35,440 nucleotides of DNA, taken from JBAWWY01 sp037144355 (GTDB lineage: Bacteria; Bacillota; Clostridia; Peptostreptococcales; Anaerovoracaceae). Location of the stretch: contig JBAWWY010000014.1 in assembly GCA_037144355.1 (NCBI GenBank), positions 1 to 35,440 of the forward strand, read 5' to 3'. This document shows, one piece after another, positions 35,011 to 35,440 of this stretch. The position numbers and the translations under genes were made by a program. Under the pieces are notes generated by a model. It was given only the letters and a program-made list of their open reading frames with translations, did not search any database and was not told where the DNA came from. Position 1 is the first letter of the stretch, and the number at the start of each line of letters is the position of its first letter.

Positions 35011-35031
35011 AAGAAAGAAAGAAAGAAAGAA
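35011..35031 (+). repeat. AAAG tetranucleotide repeat before the rhodanese gene
   Basis: About five tandem copies of a GAAA/AAAG unit, ending directly at the AAGGA ribosome binding site of the rhodanese gene. Copy-number change here would alter the sequence upstream of the Shine-Dalgarno rather than the reading frame. Confidence 0.7.
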
Positions 35032-35041
35032 GGATTACAAA

Positions 35042-35431
35042 ATGGATAACTTGACTCCGGTTTTAGCCGTAGCTGCAATTGCTTACTTATTCTATCCAAG
35101 ACTTGCGATGATGTTAGACAAAAATATCAAAAATGTTTCGGGGCCCGAAGCTGTTGAAATTGTAAAATCAACACCGAACATAATAATATTGGACGTCAGA
35201 ACCAGTGAGGAATTCAATTCTGGTCATATAAACGGGGCAAAGAACTTTCCCCTCGCTGAACTTGCCTCAAGATCGGCGGAACTTGAAAAGTTCCGTGGCA
35301 AACCCCTGCTTGTTCATTGCGCATCTGGTCATAGAAGCGCAAAGGCTGTAAGGATTCTGTCAAAGAAGCAGTTTGGTCCCATCTACCATTTAAGTCGTGG
35401 GATTGGAAGCTGGACAGGCGGATTAAAATAA
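35042..35431 (+). CDS. Membrane-anchored rhodanese-domain protein
   Basis: A 129-residue protein with one N-terminal membrane helix (LTPVLAVAAIAYLFY, residues 4-18) and a single rhodanese domain. The active loop is CASGHRS, with catalytic Cys93; the CH2-A-type segment reads IIILDVRTSEEFNSGHINGAKNFP. Such proteins transfer sulfane sulfur; the acceptor is unknown. I take the ATG at 35042, with AAGGA about nine nt upstream; the open frame extends back to 34928 but the extra residues are Lys/Glu repeats from the AAAG tract. It is divergent from the radical-SAM cassette, separated by 236 nt. Confidence 0.88.
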   Translation: MDNLTPVLAVAAIAYLFYPRLAMMLDKNIKNVSGPEAVEIVKSTPNIIILDVRTSEEFNSGHINGAKNFPLAELASRSAELEKFRGKPLLVHCASGHRSAKAVRILSKKQFGPIYHLSRGIGSWTGGLK

Positions 35432-35440
35432 TCCGCGCAC

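Overview
The window looks like a chromosomal segment of an anaerobic, low-GC Bacillota, most likely class Clostridia. The grounds are: the gene order tRNA-Ser - SRP RNA - dnaX - ybaB - recR (as in Bacillota such as Bacillus subtilis), an ech-type energy-converting [NiFe] hydrogenase joined to a complete hyp maturation set, a butyrate kinase, AT-rich intergenic DNA, strong AGGAGG-like ribosome binding sites and several TTG starts. Genus cannot be fixed from the sequence. I see no insertion sequence, phage gene, CRISPR array or origin, and no gene-free stretch longer than about 300 bases.

Layout. 1-10.9 kb, all minus strand: uvrB, uvrA, an EamA-type transporter, nicotinate phosphoribosyltransferase (pncB), butyrate kinase (buk), branched-chain aminotransferase (ilvE), with a membrane acyltransferase upstream of uvrB. 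11.1-12.7 kb, plus strand: citrate synthase behind a good sigma-A-type promoter. 12.8-24.0 kb, minus strand: one long operon echABCDEF-hypABFCDE with a promoter at about 24.01-24.04 kb and a bidirectional terminator at about 12.7 kb. 24.2-25.8 kb, minus: an APC-family amino acid/polyamine permease. 26.0-29.1 kb, minus: tRNA-Ser(GGA), SRP RNA, dnaX, ybaB, recR. 29.4-30.1 kb, plus: a LolA-like lipoprotein. 30.2-30.7 kb, minus: a universal stress protein. 30.8-34.8 kb, minus: an overlapping three-gene cassette of unknown function. 35.0-35.4 kb, plus: a membrane-anchored rhodanese.

How the genes work together. The ech-hyp block is self-contained: six hydrogenase subunits that should couple ferredoxin oxidation to H2 evolution and ion pumping, and the six Hyp proteins that build the NiFe(CN)2CO centre. 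The large subunit ends exactly at its last metal-binding motif, so the usual C-terminal processing protease is not needed and none is encoded. The dnaX-ybaB-recR block is replication/repair housekeeping.

The most novel part is the cassette at 30.8-34.8 kb. It holds a polytopic membrane protein, a SPASM-type radical-SAM enzyme whose N-terminal cysteines are spaced C-x7-C-x6-C instead of C-x3-C-x2-C, and a 677-residue putative lipoprotein that begins MKYRTDFVTNSSSSSF and runs straight into a lipobox-like LASC. The genes overlap (14 nt and 4 nt), and a 17-bp inverted repeat lies just upstream. I infer a radical-SAM-dependent modification system acting on an exported protein; its function is unknown.
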